A stretch of DNA of 64,000 bases from Shewanella atlantica (lineage in GTDB: Bacteria > Pseudomonadota > Gammaproteobacteria > Enterobacterales > Shewanellaceae). Below are positions 37,538-46,826 of the stretch, one piece after another. The stretch's first letter is position 1. Each line of letters opens with the position of its first letter. Below the pieces are notes generated by a model. The model did not search any database. It saw nothing but the letters and a program-made list of their open reading frames with translations, and was not told the origin of the DNA. The position numbers and the translations under genes are program-made. The stretch lies in NCBI RefSeq assembly GCF_003966265.1, contig NZ_RXNV01000001.1, positions 992,001 through 1,056,000 on the forward strand, written 5' to 3'.

Positions 37538-37584
37538 AACCCTCAATTCCCTATTAATTAATCATTTCTCTACCAAGCGTCGAC

Positions 37585-37614
37585 AAAAAAGGGGCTGAAA
37601 TCAGCCCCTTTTTC
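37585..37614. terminator. Bidirectional terminator between the CBS gene and dld
   Basis: AAAAAAGGGGCTGA / TCAGCCCCTTTTT with loop AA, between convergent genes. Confidence 0.9.
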
Positions 37615-37651
37615 TTATTGTAGCTTAGCCATACTTGTAGCTTAACCCTAG

Positions 37652-40471
37652 TTAGCCACGAGTACACTCTTCGAGCAGATAGGCCAGATGACGATAAGGG
37701 ACGCCGCTGTGTTGAGTCAGGCCAACTTCACACATACGGTTAGCGTAATAACCCTCCTTCACATCGACAGGGATCAGCTTCTTGATGTTACGCAGTGCGC
37801 TGGCATTGATCTCTGGCTTGTAGAGCCCTTTTTCACCCGCATACCCGCAACACTCGATCCCCGCCGGTCGAATCACCTGACCACAGCAAGCATCTGCAAT
37901 TGCGGTCATCTTAGGTTCAACCTTCATGGTTCTGGCACTACAGCCAAGATGCAGAGCGGCGTGAGACTTCTTCTTAATGGTCAATTTAGGCAGTAATTTG
38001 TCATGCATAAATTCAACCAGATCCACAATCTCAACCTTCTCAGTCAATGCTTTATCACCGCCTAAGGTTCGCTTGGTACATGACAGTGCATCGATGATCA
38101 CCGGGAACTTGCCACCTTGTGTCATTGCTGCAACAGCCTGGATCAACTCCAGACGCTTCGCATCGGCATTCTTAAAGTCTCCCTTAGACTCCCACATCTG
38201 GCCACAACAGAGATCTCGGGTCTTCTGCGGCGTAATAACGTTATAACCCGCTCGCTCCAGTAACGTCACCACGACTTCAGGCAGAGGTCGCTTATCGGTA
38301 TCGACAGGCGTAGGCCCGAAAGTACGTCCACCACAAGCCGGGAAGTAGACCACAGTTTCCTGTCCGGGCTTAGCTGCAGAAACTTTAGGTAACTTGCCAC
38401 CTTTAGGAAAATCCGGATTCCAGTACGGCACTTCGCTGCTCACCATACGGCCCGCCTTCATCATGGCTCCTGTTATGCCGTCACCGGTGATCTTATGGAT
38501 CACACCCAACATATCGAAACCGGTACTGATAACGCCATTGACTGCGCCGAAGTGATTAGCCTGAAAATCGAGGAACTTTTGTTGGCCACTACTGATGGAT
38601 GGTGTCCTGAGTTTACGCACCAACTGACCCATCTTATTATCGACCGGGCAAGCTATGGTACACAGCTGACAGGCAGCACAAGTGTCGATAACATCATATT
38701 TAGCGGCGGCGCGCATTTCATCGGCGGCCTGTTGCTCACCAACTTGCTCCAACCGGGCAATTTCACGCAATGTGGCAATACGTTGACGTGGGGTGAAATT
38801 AAGCGCCGAGGTAGGACAGGTCTTCTCACAGAAACCACACTCAAGACATTTATCGACAAAGTCATCGACCACGGGGCAGGGCTTAATGTCTTTAACATGG
38901 ATTTTGGGATCATCATTTAAGATAACACCCGGGTTCAGGATCCCCTGGGGATCAAATAACTGCTTGATGCTCTTCATCAGAGTATAAGCATCCTTCCCCC
39001 ACTCCATCTCAACATATGGTGCGACCGCTCGACCGGTACCATGCTCAGCTTTCATCGAGCCGTCGTACTTGCTAATCACCATTTTGGCAATTTCGTCCAT
39101 AAAGGCATGGAAATTGTCGATATCAGCCTGAGTCGAGAACCTTGGCGTGATGATAAAATGGAAGTTACCGGCTAGCGCGTGGCCATAGATGCAGCCTTCC
39201 GGATAACCGAATTTGTGCATTAGCGCGGTGATATCACTTGCAGCGGTGGCCAGATGTTCAAGCTCAAATGCCACGTCTTCGATAATAACCGACGTGCCCT
39301 TAGGGCGCTCACCCGCAACGATAGGGAACAACCCCTTGCGCATCGCCCAATATTCGCCATAGACCGCAGCATCGCTGGTAAAGCAGATCGGACGCAGAAA
39401 ATCAAATCCTTCAAGCTTAGTGATCACATCCCGGGTGTGCAGATCCAAAGTATCGGCGTCATCGGCACGGGACTCGATCAGCAAAATAGCTGACTGAGCT
39501 GGCAATTCAGATAACCAGTCAGGCATACCGGGTTTGCCGGTAACGGCCTTGATGGATGGCCAGTCGAGTAGTTCGGCTGCCGCGACACTCTCGCCATTGA
39601 TCAATGGAATAGAGCGGGCCGCATCTTCCATGTTGTGGAAAACGGCCAGAGCTGACGCCTTAAACCTGGCTTCATTAACTGTGTGGTAGGTCACCTCGTC
39701 GATAAAGGCCAGGGTGCCTTCCATGCCGACCATAAGGTGATTGATGATGTCAAAGGGGTCGCTGAAATCGACTAAGGCATTGATACCGTAACCAGTGGTG
39801 TTCTTGATAGAAAATTTCTTACGAATTCTGTCGGCAAGCTCAAGGTTATGGCGCGTCTTATGAGACAGTTGATACACCTCCTCAAGCAGTTTTGCATGGG
39901 ACTTGGCGAATGCGACCTTAGATTTTTTACACCCCGTATCGAGCTCAGTACCATCGGCGAACAGCAACTTGGCCGACGCTATCGTCTGGTAACTGTTTTG
40001 CGCGGTACCACAGCACATACCTGAGGCGTTATTCGCCACCATTCCACCAACCATGGCCGAGCCAATCGTCGCCGGGTCCGGACCAATTTTACGGTTAAGC
40101 GGCGCTAATGCTGCGTTGGCATCGGAACCTATAACTGCAGATCCAAGAGTGATCTTTCTGGCATCGTCGCTGACTTCTATCTTTCTGAAACCGTCATGAC
40201 CCAGAATAAGCAAAATACCTTCACCGATAGCCTGACCGGCCAGACTTGTGCCTGCGGCGCGGAATGTCACAGGTGCATTATGCTCACGGGCAACGGCTAG
40301 AGTACGTTTAACTTCATCCATGTTCTCGGCATGAACAACGACTTCAGGAACAATTCTGAAATAACTGGCATCCGTAGACCAAGCAAAGCGGCGAACATAC
40401 TCATCCGTCACAGGTTTGTCACCCAGTTGCTTACGTAAATCACTGACTACAGCTTTATAATTTATCGACAT
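37652..40471 (-). CDS. dld: D-lactate dehydrogenase Dld-II (FAD and iron-sulfur)
   Basis: A 939-residue fused respiratory enzyme like Dld-II of Shewanella oneidensis. The N-terminal FAD-binding domain (VTFRAAGTSLAGQAIG; IGPDPATIGSAMVGGMVANN) is followed by a FAD-oxidase C-terminal domain. Two 4Fe-4S motifs follow (CLECGFCEKTCP, CAACQLCTIACP). C-terminal CCG domains carry PACGGRTFGP, DLCCGQMWES and GIECCGYAGE. It passes electrons from D-lactate to quinones at the inner membrane. The start is taken at the ATG at 40471 (AGAG 9 bases upstream). It follows lldP by 78 bp. The lldEFG genes, adjacent in S. oneidensis, are absent here. Confidence 0.93.
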   Translation of the reverse strand: MSINYKAVVSDLRKQLGDKPVTDEYVRRFAWSTDASYFRIVPEVVVHAENMDEVKRTLAVAREHNAPVTFRAAGTSLAGQAIGEGILLILGHDGFRKIEVSDDARKITLGSAVIGSDANAALAPLNRKIGPDPATIGSAMVGGMVANNASGMCCGTAQNSYQTIASAKLLFADGTELDTGCKKSKVAFAKSHAKLLEEVYQLSHKTRHNLELADRIRKKFSIKNTTGYGINALVDFSDPFDIINHLMVGMEGTLAFIDEVTYHTVNEARFKASALAVFHNMEDAARSIPLINGESVAAAELLDWPSIKAVTGKPGMPDWLSELPAQSAILLIESRADDADTLDLHTRDVITKLEGFDFLRPICFTSDAAVYGEYWAMRKGLFPIVAGERPKGTSVIIEDVAFELEHLATAASDITALMHKFGYPEGCIYGHALAGNFHFIITPRFSTQADIDNFHAFMDEIAKMVISKYDGSMKAEHGTGRAVAPYVEMEWGKDAYTLMKSIKQLFDPQGILNPGVILNDDPKIHVKDIKPCPVVDDFVDKCLECGFCEKTCPTSALNFTPRQRIATLREIARLEQVGEQQAADEMRAAAKYDVIDTCAACQLCTIACPVDNKMGQLVRKLRTPSISSGQQKFLDFQANHFGAVNGVISTGFDMLGVIHKITGDGITGAMMKAGRMVSSEVPYWNPDFPKGGKLPKVSAAKPGQETVVYFPACGGRTFGPTPVDTDKRPLPEVVVTLLERAGYNVITPQKTRDLCCGQMWESKGDFKNADAKRLELIQAVAAMTQGGKFPVIIDALSCTKRTLGGDKALTEKVEIVDLVEFMHDKLLPKLTIKKKSHAALHLGCSARTMKVEPKMTAIADACCGQVIRPAGIECCGYAGEKGLYKPEINASALRNIKKLIPVDVKEGYYANRMCEVGLTQHSGVPYRHLAYLLEECTRG

Positions 40472-40549
40472 TTGACACATCTCTTTATTCGCTATGATTA
40501 AGAGCAGTCAGAGCCTAAATGTGGCTCTGACTGATTGAGTATTACTTTA

Positions 40550-42193
40550 TTAGAAGCCGCCCCATAGGAAGGCTATGGTGCCCGCAGTCATCGCGTAGGC
40601 TAGTGCTACCGGCATAGTCTTACGAATAATTTCTGATTCTCTTCCCGCCATACCTACTACGGTGGCGGCGGCAACGACGTTCATCACACACATCATGTTA
40701 CCGGCGTTGGCGCCAATTCCCTGTAGTGCCAGTACCATAGCTTGGTTCATGCCAATGCTGTCGGCGACGCTGTACTGCAGGCCTGAGAACATCATATTGG
40801 AGAAGGTGGCGCTTCCAGACAGGAAGGCACCGAAGATCCCGACTATAGGTGCAACCCAGGACCATACCGCGCCCATGCTGCCTGCCAGGGTATCAGCCAG
40901 AGCAACAGGCATAGAAGCCAGCCCGGAACCATTGGTGCCCGAGTTCAGGAAGATCTTCACCATAGGCACTGAAGCACCCAACGAAATGATGGTTGGCACC
41001 ATAGAGCGGCACGAAACGGTCACTGACTCTTTAATGGCTTTCCTGTTCATTCTGAACAGGAAGAAACCTAAGATACACACGGCTACGAAGAAGGCGCCTG
41101 GTGCATACAGGGTCTTGAATCCGGCACCCAGCTCGGTACCCAGCAGGCCGGTCCACTTAACGTTGAAACTCAACAACCATGATTTTAGCGGGCCAATAAC
41201 ACGAGAAAGCACCAACAAGGCCGCCATGATGATATAGGGAGTCCAGGCGGCAAGTTGAGAGAACTGTGTTTTTTCTTCTACCTTGCCAGCTCTATAGGAC
41301 GGTGCTTCGGCAAAATCGTTCCAGGGAGTCTCAGGTAACAGGTAGCCTTTCTTGGCAACCGGGATAACAATAGCCATACCAACCAGAGCACCGATAACCG
41401 ATGGGAACTCGGGGCCGGCAACGAAGTTGATGATCCAGGCCGGAATCGTGAAGGCCAGACCCGCAAACAGGGCAAACTTCCAGATGGCAAAGCCTTCGGC
41501 GAATGACTTGTTACGACCGAAGAAGCCGGTCAGCAAGGACACCATGACCAGCGGGATAAGCGTACCGGTCACCATATCAATGGTGATCATATGCATTGCG
41601 ATGAACTGGGCATAATCGGCAAAGTTGCCACCATGCTGAGCAATCTGTTCTGCGGCCATGTTGACGCCGCCGGACGTTAGCCCCTGTTCCATACCGAAGA
41701 GTACCGGCAGACCGATAGCACCGAAAGATACAGACGCAGAGTCGGCAATCAGTGCGACAACCGCTGCGGCGATTGGTGGAATGCCCAATAACACTAACAG
41801 AGGTGCGCCGATAGCAGCCGGTGTACCAAAGCCGGCACTACCTTCGATGAATGAGCCAAACAACCAACAGATGATGATGACCTGGACGCGGGCATCGGCA
41901 CTGATATTGGTAAACCCGGCTCGAATGGTATCCATCGCACCGGAATACTTCAGGGTATTAAGCAGGAACACGGCACCGAAGATGATACTCAATGGTGTTA
42001 ATGCGGCAAGCAAGCCTTCGACGACGGAGGCCGCCAAAAAGGTCGTATCCATCTGCCAGACAAACACGGCCGCCAAGCCGGTTAATATTGCAGAGATGGG
42101 CATAGCCCGTGATGCGGGCATCTTCAGCAATACTAAAAATAGCATTACGCTGATCACCGGCGTTAAACTTGCGAGTAGTTGAATTAAGGTCAT
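40550..42193 (-). CDS. lldP: Lactate permease LldP/LctP family
   Basis: A 547-residue inner-membrane proton/lactate symporter. About thirteen membrane segments are visible with family segments [49 protein letters not shown] and [21 protein letters not shown] precedes the ATG. It is co-directional with dld and is preceded by an unusually long upstream region (to 42607) shared with the porin gene at 45309. Confidence 0.95.
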   Translation of the reverse strand: MTLIQLLASLTPVISVMLFLVLLKMPASRAMPISAILTGLAAVFVWQMDTTFLAASVVEGLLAALTPLSIIFGAVFLLNTLKYSGAMDTIRAGFTNISADARVQVIIICWLFGSFIEGSAGFGTPAAIGAPLLVLLGIPPIAAAVVALIADSASVSFGAIGLPVLFGMEQGLTSGGVNMAAEQIAQHGGNFADYAQFIAMHMITIDMVTGTLIPLVMVSLLTGFFGRNKSFAEGFAIWKFALFAGLAFTIPAWIINFVAGPEFPSVIGALVGMAIVIPVAKKGYLLPETPWNDFAEAPSYRAGKVEEKTQFSQLAAWTPYIIMAALLVLSRVIGPLKSWLLSFNVKWTGLLGTELGAGFKTLYAPGAFFVAVCILGFFLFRMNRKAIKESVTVSCRSMVPTIISLGASVPMVKIFLNSGTNGSGLASMPVALADTLAGSMGAVWSWVAPIVGIFGAFLSGSATFSNMMFSGLQYSVADSIGMNQAMVLALQGIGANAGNMMCVMNVVAAATVVGMAGRESEIIRKTMPVALAYAMTAGTIAFLWGGF

Positions 42194-42248
42194 GCTTGCC
42201 TCTTATTATCCTGTTTTGTTACTTAGCGTAATTTCCAGACACTAACGA

Positions 42249-42607
42249 ATTTGTTGACTTGTTTTTATTGTCGTTTGCCTTGAGCGGTGACCTAAGATCA
42301 GATGCCCGGCAAACTTACTTGTTTATCTGAGGCTAATCATATGGCTTCGCGAGGGCATTTTTTATCCGTGTTTGCACCTAAGGCAACTAAGGGTTTACAC
42401 GTAGAAGTACCGTTCCCCCTGTGTTCAGACTTGCATTTTTGGGGAGGGCGTATCGAGCAGACACCATTTTTCATCTGATAATACAGCCACTTAAAAAGAA
42501 ACAGCCAAGGTGTGAATAGCAAGTTACAAAGAGTCATTCTAGAGGGCTGGCAATATGATTCAGATCAACTTTGTAACGATTAACCGTGAAGTGTGTTATC
42601 GATGAGT
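42249..42607 (-). promoter_or_regulatory. Promoter plus leader of lldP, copy 1 of a duplicated element
   Basis: Read on the minus strand this 359-bp region is co-linear with 46396-46753 upstream of the porin. Landmarks in order are an FNR/EtrA-like box TTGATCTGAATCAT (42555-42568), CTACGTG (42398-42404), 16 identical bases over 42368-42383, TTGCCGGGCAT (42302-42312), and GTCAACAAAT (42249-42258). A stem GTTTGCC/GGCAAAC encloses a small hairpin. Nothing else is seen in the 749-bp gap 42194-42942 except a palindrome CCCATATGGG (42663-42672) and a TACCCAT-AT-ATAGGGG box-like sequence (42841-42856, minus strand) before the kinase gene. Confidence 0.75.
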
Positions 42608-42942
42608 GTGGAATTGCGCTCGAGAGTTCACAAAATTACCCAGAAGCGAAAATTTACATCACCCCATATGGGCAAAAAAGTGGGACCTGAGCCTGACTAT
42701 CTTCCACATATTTTGATTTCCCTCTCCTTTTTAGTGATTTTTGATGAGTCCGGCTACATATTTTAAATATTTATGACTGTGGGCGCCTGATTACGGTGCC
42801 GTGGCCAAGCTGGATTATTTGCTCTGTCTTTGATTTAATCCCCCTATATATGGGTATTTGTTGCTACTCGGTGGTTGATTAACTGTTAATATAACCTCCC
42901 TCCGTTTTGCGGGGGTCTGATATTGAGGAGTAGTTATCAGCG

Positions 42943-44352
42943 ATGAATATTAACCATAAGTTACAGCTAATCACCGTACTTCCACTCATTCTATCTCTGA
43001 TACTGGTGCTGTTTGTGACTCAAATGCAGTACCGGGAGCTCTCCCAGCAGGTGGTCGACGTTTATCGGCAGAGTATTATCGATCACCGCAAAGAGGAGCT
43101 TAAAAATTATCTGGCGATCGCCAATGTGGCGATTAAGCATTTCAAGCAAAATCAGAACAGTGACAGCCAAGCGCCTCAACAAACCCAGCAAGATGTTAAG
43201 TCTATGCTGTCCGATATGCGCTTCGGTAAAAACGGCTACTTCTTCGCCTACGATCTAAATGGTAAAAGCCTGGTCTTACCCGATCAGGAATGGCGGGTCG
43301 GTAAAAACTGGCTGGACCTGACCGATGACAACGGGGTCCCCTTTATCCAGGAGTTAATCTCAGGAGCGAGAAAAGGCGGTGGTTACCTCACCTACCTGTT
43401 TAACCAGCCCTCCAATGACGGTCAACTGGGACAAAAACTTGCCTACGCCGAGGTCTTGGGACAGTGGGAGTGGATGTTTGGTACCGGCGTCTATATTGAT
43501 GATATCGATGAGGAGGCGGCATCGTTAAGCACCTCTATGAGTCATCACATCCGCAACACCTCCATCATGACTCTGGTGATCGGTACCTTAGCGGTCAGCG
43601 CCGTATTTATCGGCGGCATCTTTATGCGTGTGGGTGAGAAACGGCTGGCAAATGCTAAACTCAGAACACTCAACGAACGAATTTATCAGACTCAGGAAGA
43701 GGAATGTAAGCGGGTTTCCAGAGAGCTACACGATGGAGTTAGCCAAACTATTGCCGCGGCCCTTTTTGCTATGGAAACAGCACAGTTGAAAAAAGAATAC
43801 GGCGGTGATTCCGGGCCGGAGCTGGAGAAGGCAATCACTATGACGAGGCAGATCATGCTCGATATCCGTAATATCTCGCACCAACTACACCCTAGCATCC
43901 TCGCAGACTACGGGCTGGGGGCGGCACTAACAGAGTTGGGCAGTGAATTTTCCTTACGTACCGGTATCGAGGTCAAGGTGCAACTACTATCGGTGCGCAA
44001 GCTTTTGTCAACCGAACTCAGTTGTGCACTTTATCGTATAGTGCAGGAATCACTGACCAATATTGAACGTCACTCGGGGGCAAAAAATGTGCTGATTTCG
44101 CAGACCCTCACCCCGGGATGGCTGACCCTGGAAGTTCATGATGATGGCCAGGGCTTTAACTATGAATGCTATGAGAAAAAATCGACCCCCTTTGAGGGAA
44201 TAGGCCTGAGAAATATGAAGGAAAGACTGAGTTTTTATAATGGTGAGCTTAGGGTGGAATCAGCAATCGGCAAAGGCGTGACGCTGATAGCGCGTATTCC
44301 CCAAAGCGAGCTACGTTATCAAGCCGATAGCACAACAGAGGGGGCATTATGA
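42943..44352 (+). CDS. Cache-domain sensor histidine kinase (NarL partner type)
   Basis: A 469-residue membrane kinase. The first membrane segment (about 8-26) is followed by a periplasmic single-Cache (sCache_2-like) domain at about 35-190, with MRFGKNGYFFAYDLNGKSLVLP and WEWMFGTGVYIDDID, then a second membrane segment (about 205-227). The HisKA_3 phosphoacceptor is His263 in RELHDGVSQ. The HATPase has ESLTNIERHSGA, DDGQGF and GIGLRNMKER. sCache_2 domains commonly bind short carboxylates such as pyruvate, lactate or acetate. It overlaps its regulator gene by 4 bp. It lies between the lldP and porin promoters, so a role as lactate/pyruvate sensor is likely but inferred. Confidence 0.9.
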   Translation: MNINHKLQLITVLPLILSLILVLFVTQMQYRELSQQVVDVYRQSIIDHRKEELKNYLAIANVAIKHFKQNQNSDSQAPQQTQQDVKSMLSDMRFGKNGYFFAYDLNGKSLVLPDQEWRVGKNWLDLTDDNGVPFIQELISGARKGGGYLTYLFNQPSNDGQLGQKLAYAEVLGQWEWMFGTGVYIDDIDEEAASLSTSMSHHIRNTSIMTLVIGTLAVSAVFIGGIFMRVGEKRLANAKLRTLNERIYQTQEEECKRVSRELHDGVSQTIAAALFAMETAQLKKEYGGDSGPELEKAITMTRQIMLDIRNISHQLHPSILADYGLGAALTELGSEFSLRTGIEVKVQLLSVRKLLSTELSCALYRIVQESLTNIERHSGAKNVLISQTLTPGWLTLEVHDDGQGFNYECYEKKSTPFEGIGLRNMKERLSFYNGELRVESAIGKGVTLIARIPQSELRYQADSTTEGAL

Positions 44353-44969
44353 TCCGCGTACTTTTGGTGGACGATCATCCCCTGTTTCGCGAAGGGTTAC
44401 GGCACCGTCTGGACCTTGACTGCGACATAGAGGTACAAGCTGAAGCAGATAATGGTCTTCAGGCTCTGGAGATCCTAAAGGATACACAGATCGATCTGGT
44501 GTTGATGGATATTAATATGCCGCAAATGGATGGCATGTATCTGCTTGAGCTGATTAAAGAGCAGGAGATGTCATGCAAGGTGGTGATGTTGAGCATGCAT
44601 GACAACAAGGAATATATAGTGGCGGCAATGCGCCACGGTGCCGATGGCTATATTCTCAAGGATGTACCCGGTAAGGAACTTATCGAAGCGATTAAAAAAG
44701 TTGCCGCCGGTAAGCGCTATTTCAGTGCAGATGTCATAGACACCCTGTCACAGGAGCTCGCCAGTGGCAAACAAGTTCTGGTAACACAGCGGGAACAGTT
44801 AGTCTTACGCTTGATATCGCTGGGGATGAATAATAAACGCATTGCGCAGGAGATGAATGTCAGTGTACGCACGGTCGAAACCCATAAGCGTAATATCAAA
44901 CAGAAACTGGATATAGACTGTACGGCCGGCCTGGTGCGTTATGCCATAGATCATGGCTTAGACAGGTAA
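44349..44969 (+). CDS. NarL/FixJ-family response regulator
   Basis: A 206-residue regulator. Receiver domain with DDH at 8-10, Asp54 in LMDINMP and Lys in YILKD; LuxR-type HTH at about 140-200 (VTQREQLVLRLISLGMNNKRIAQ...VRTVETHKRNI). It is translationally coupled to the kinase (ATGA overlap). The probable targets are the two duplicated promoter regions flanking this operon. Confidence 0.92.
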   Translation: MIRVLLVDDHPLFREGLRHRLDLDCDIEVQAEADNGLQALEILKDTQIDLVLMDINMPQMDGMYLLELIKEQEMSCKVVMLSMHDNKEYIVAAMRHGADGYILKDVPGKELIEAIKKVAAGKRYFSADVIDTLSQELASGKQVLVTQREQLVLRLISLGMNNKRIAQEMNVSVRTVETHKRNIKQKLDIDCTAGLVRYAIDHGLDR

Positions 44970-45006
44970 CACGGTTCACGCCCTGTTCTCAGGGGCAAGC
45001 CTATTG

Positions 45007-45039
45007 AAAAAAATACCCGAAGCGGGGTCATGCTTCGGG
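45007..45039 (-). terminator. Terminator in the gap between the regulator and porin genes
   Basis: CCCGAAGC / GCTTCGGG (45016-45023, 45032-45039) is followed by seven T on the minus strand, so it suits porin transcripts; it could also end the kinase operon weakly. The 339-bp gap also holds palindrome ATACCAATTGGTAT (45075-45088) and a hairpin CGGCATAA/TTATGCCG (45279-45301) right after the porin stop. No gene is supported. Confidence 0.65.
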
Positions 45040-45308
45040 AGAAAACATGGCGAACCTGCCATGTTGTGGGAATTATACCAATTGGTATTAGGGTGTTTTC
45101 CTCATTTATGGTCAGAGGAACAAGGCCAACCATCCCACTGGATGACCTTTCGGAAGTTATGCTCTTGGGGGCTGATGGATGACTGCCAGTTTAAGTACTT
45201 TGTTTCCTGCCCTGCATAAAAGGCCAACAACTCGCTGCAAACACACGCATGAAAGCTCAACAGGTCCAGGAAAATCAACGGCATAAAAATAGGTTATGCC
45301 GCCATTCA

Positions 45309-46379
45309 TTAAAGTACGTACTTGGCCGAAAGCTGGATATAATCAGAATCCGCACTTTCAGTGGCAGAGATATCGGCATCATAGTTACCGAATTCAACGC
45401 CCACGCTTAACTGCTTGCTAAGCTGCTGGATCAGGTTGATGCCGTAGTGGCTGCGATCAGAGTCAGCACTCACACCATTAAAATTTTCTACTTCAGAGTG
45501 GCCGTAGTAAACGGTAGAGCGCAAATCGTCAGTCCAAAAATGGCGATAGGCAACGGTGTAAGCTTGCGTTGTCAGAAGATCACCACTGCCATCAGCATTA
45601 ACCTTGTCGCCGGCGTTGTGGCCAGGTGAAATATAACGACCCGCAGCGCCCGCGTTATAGGCGAAACGGAAATCATCTTTACCAAAGGTATTGATTTTAC
45701 CGCTTATGCTGTAAGCCAACTGAGTGCCATCGGCATGACCAGTCACACCGTTGTCATCGAAGGTGCGAGCCAGCGCTGCAACGGCCAGCTGGCCAAAATC
45801 GCCTTTGAAAGTGTAACGAGCCACGACATCGGGGATACTCTGATTGTCATCGGTAGCGTTCGCCGGGTTTTCCAGCGCCAGTTCCAGCCCGCCATTGGTG
45901 TAACGTATCTGGCCTTGACGAATGAACACCTGACCTACGTGCGCTCCACCAAAGTCCAGCGCCTCGGCGATAGAGGCCAGTGGCATAAAGGTTGACCAGG
46001 TCTGGCCGACTTTCCAGTTCTTGTAAGAGATAAAGGCATGACGCATACGCGGCTCGTATGAGTTAGAAACCAGTGCGTTACCGTCACTGCCGTAGAAATC
46101 ATACTCGAGGAATCCCGCTAACTCGCCATTGGAGTACTTAACATTGAAGCGCGACTCTCTGGCCTGAATGCTGGTTTTATTGGTATCTGGCGCGCCTGTA
46201 CTGGAACCAATCCAGAAGTCTCGGTAAGCCTGGTCGCCACTGACATTACGCAAATCGGCTTTGAAGTAGCCACCGAAAGTTAACTTCGAGGTGTCATCAA
46301 TTTGGACTTCGTAGCCGGCGAAAGAAGATGCTGAGAAAAATGTAGCTACCACTAACGCTGTTTTAGTTATTCTGTTCAT
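45309..46379 (-). CDS. DcaP-like outer-membrane porin
   Basis: A 356-residue outer-membrane beta-barrel. A signal peptide (cleaved after SFA) is followed by LTFGGYFKADLR, QARESRFNVKYSNGELAGFLEYDFYG, RMRHAFISYKNWKVGQTWSTFM and a terminal aromatic strand ending KYVL, features of DcaP-type trimeric porins that take up small carboxylates. The start is ATG 46379 with AAAAGG upstream; a TTG one codon earlier is less likely. It shares its upstream region with lldP, which suggests co-regulation and transport of the same substrate class. Confidence 0.85.
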   Translation of the reverse strand: MNRITKTALVVATFFSASSFAGYEVQIDDTSKLTFGGYFKADLRNVSGDQAYRDFWIGSSTGAPDTNKTSIQARESRFNVKYSNGELAGFLEYDFYGSDGNALVSNSYEPRMRHAFISYKNWKVGQTWSTFMPLASIAEALDFGGAHVGQVFIRQGQIRYTNGGLELALENPANATDDNQSIPDVVARYTFKGDFGQLAVAALARTFDDNGVTGHADGTQLAYSISGKINTFGKDDFRFAYNAGAAGRYISPGHNAGDKVNADGSGDLLTTQAYTVAYRHFWTDDLRSTVYYGHSEVENFNGVSADSDRSHYGINLIQQLSKQLSVGVEFGNYDADISATESADSDYIQLSAKYVL

Positions 46380-46395
46380 CAAGGTGCCTTTTGGG

Positions 46396-46753
46396 ATTTG
46401 TTGACTCTTTGGTTATTGTTGCTTGCCTTGGCGGCGACCAAAGGTCCATGCCCGGCAAGTTTATTGTTTATCCGCGGCTAACCATATGGGTTTATAGAAG
46501 GAGGGGTTATCGGTGTTTGCACCTAAGGCTGCTAAGGGTTTGCACGTAGAAATGCCGATTTGTTCGGCTTCAACCTTACGATTTTCCAGAAGATATATTG
46601 AAGGGATATTATTTTTAACATTTAAATACATGTAGTTACAAAACGGTTAACCACATGTATCAAACCTGGTTGTGAATGATAATTTCAGGCGATTACCAAT
46701 ATGATACAGATCAAGTTTATAACGATTAATTGTTAAACCTGTTATCGAAGAGT
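46396..46753 (-). promoter_or_regulatory. Promoter plus leader of the porin gene, copy 2 of the duplicated element
   Basis: This 358-bp region matches 42249-42607 in order and spacing: FNR-like TTGATCTGTATCAT (46701-46714), CTACGTG (46543-46549), the 16 identical bases (46513-46528), TTGCCGGGCAT (46448-46458), GTCAACAAAT (46396-46405). Stem CUUGCC/GGCAAG (46422-46427 and 46454-46459) replaces the GUUUGCC/GGCAAAC of copy 1, with one U-A to C-G change, and an inner GACC-UUU-GGUC hairpin replaces GAUC-UUA-GGUC. The FNR-like core and the helices appear conserved while other bases drift. No other feature is seen in the 447-bp gap. Confidence 0.75.
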
Positions 46754-46826
46754 ACCGAGAGGTGGTCACAATACCGGCAAGTGACACTGAAGCGGAAATT
46801 CATACCGCAATAGATAGAATGATTTA

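Noticed and set aside
41658..42182. 174-residue plus-strand frame opposite lldP
   Set aside because: It is antisense to the clearly coding lactate permease and low in complexity (Ala/Pro/Asn rich shadow).
42249..42607. Known riboswitch (cyclic di-GMP-I, cobalamin, lysine) in the lldP leader
   Set aside because: GCAAAC and GGUGCAAA segments recall parts of these classes, but the defining cores (e.g. the B12 box, the GEMM tetraloop-receptor arrangement) are missing.
45004..45284. Short frames on both strands in the regulator-porin gap, possibly transposase remnants
   Set aside because: No motif, no inverted ends; they overlap a terminator and a dispersed palindrome.
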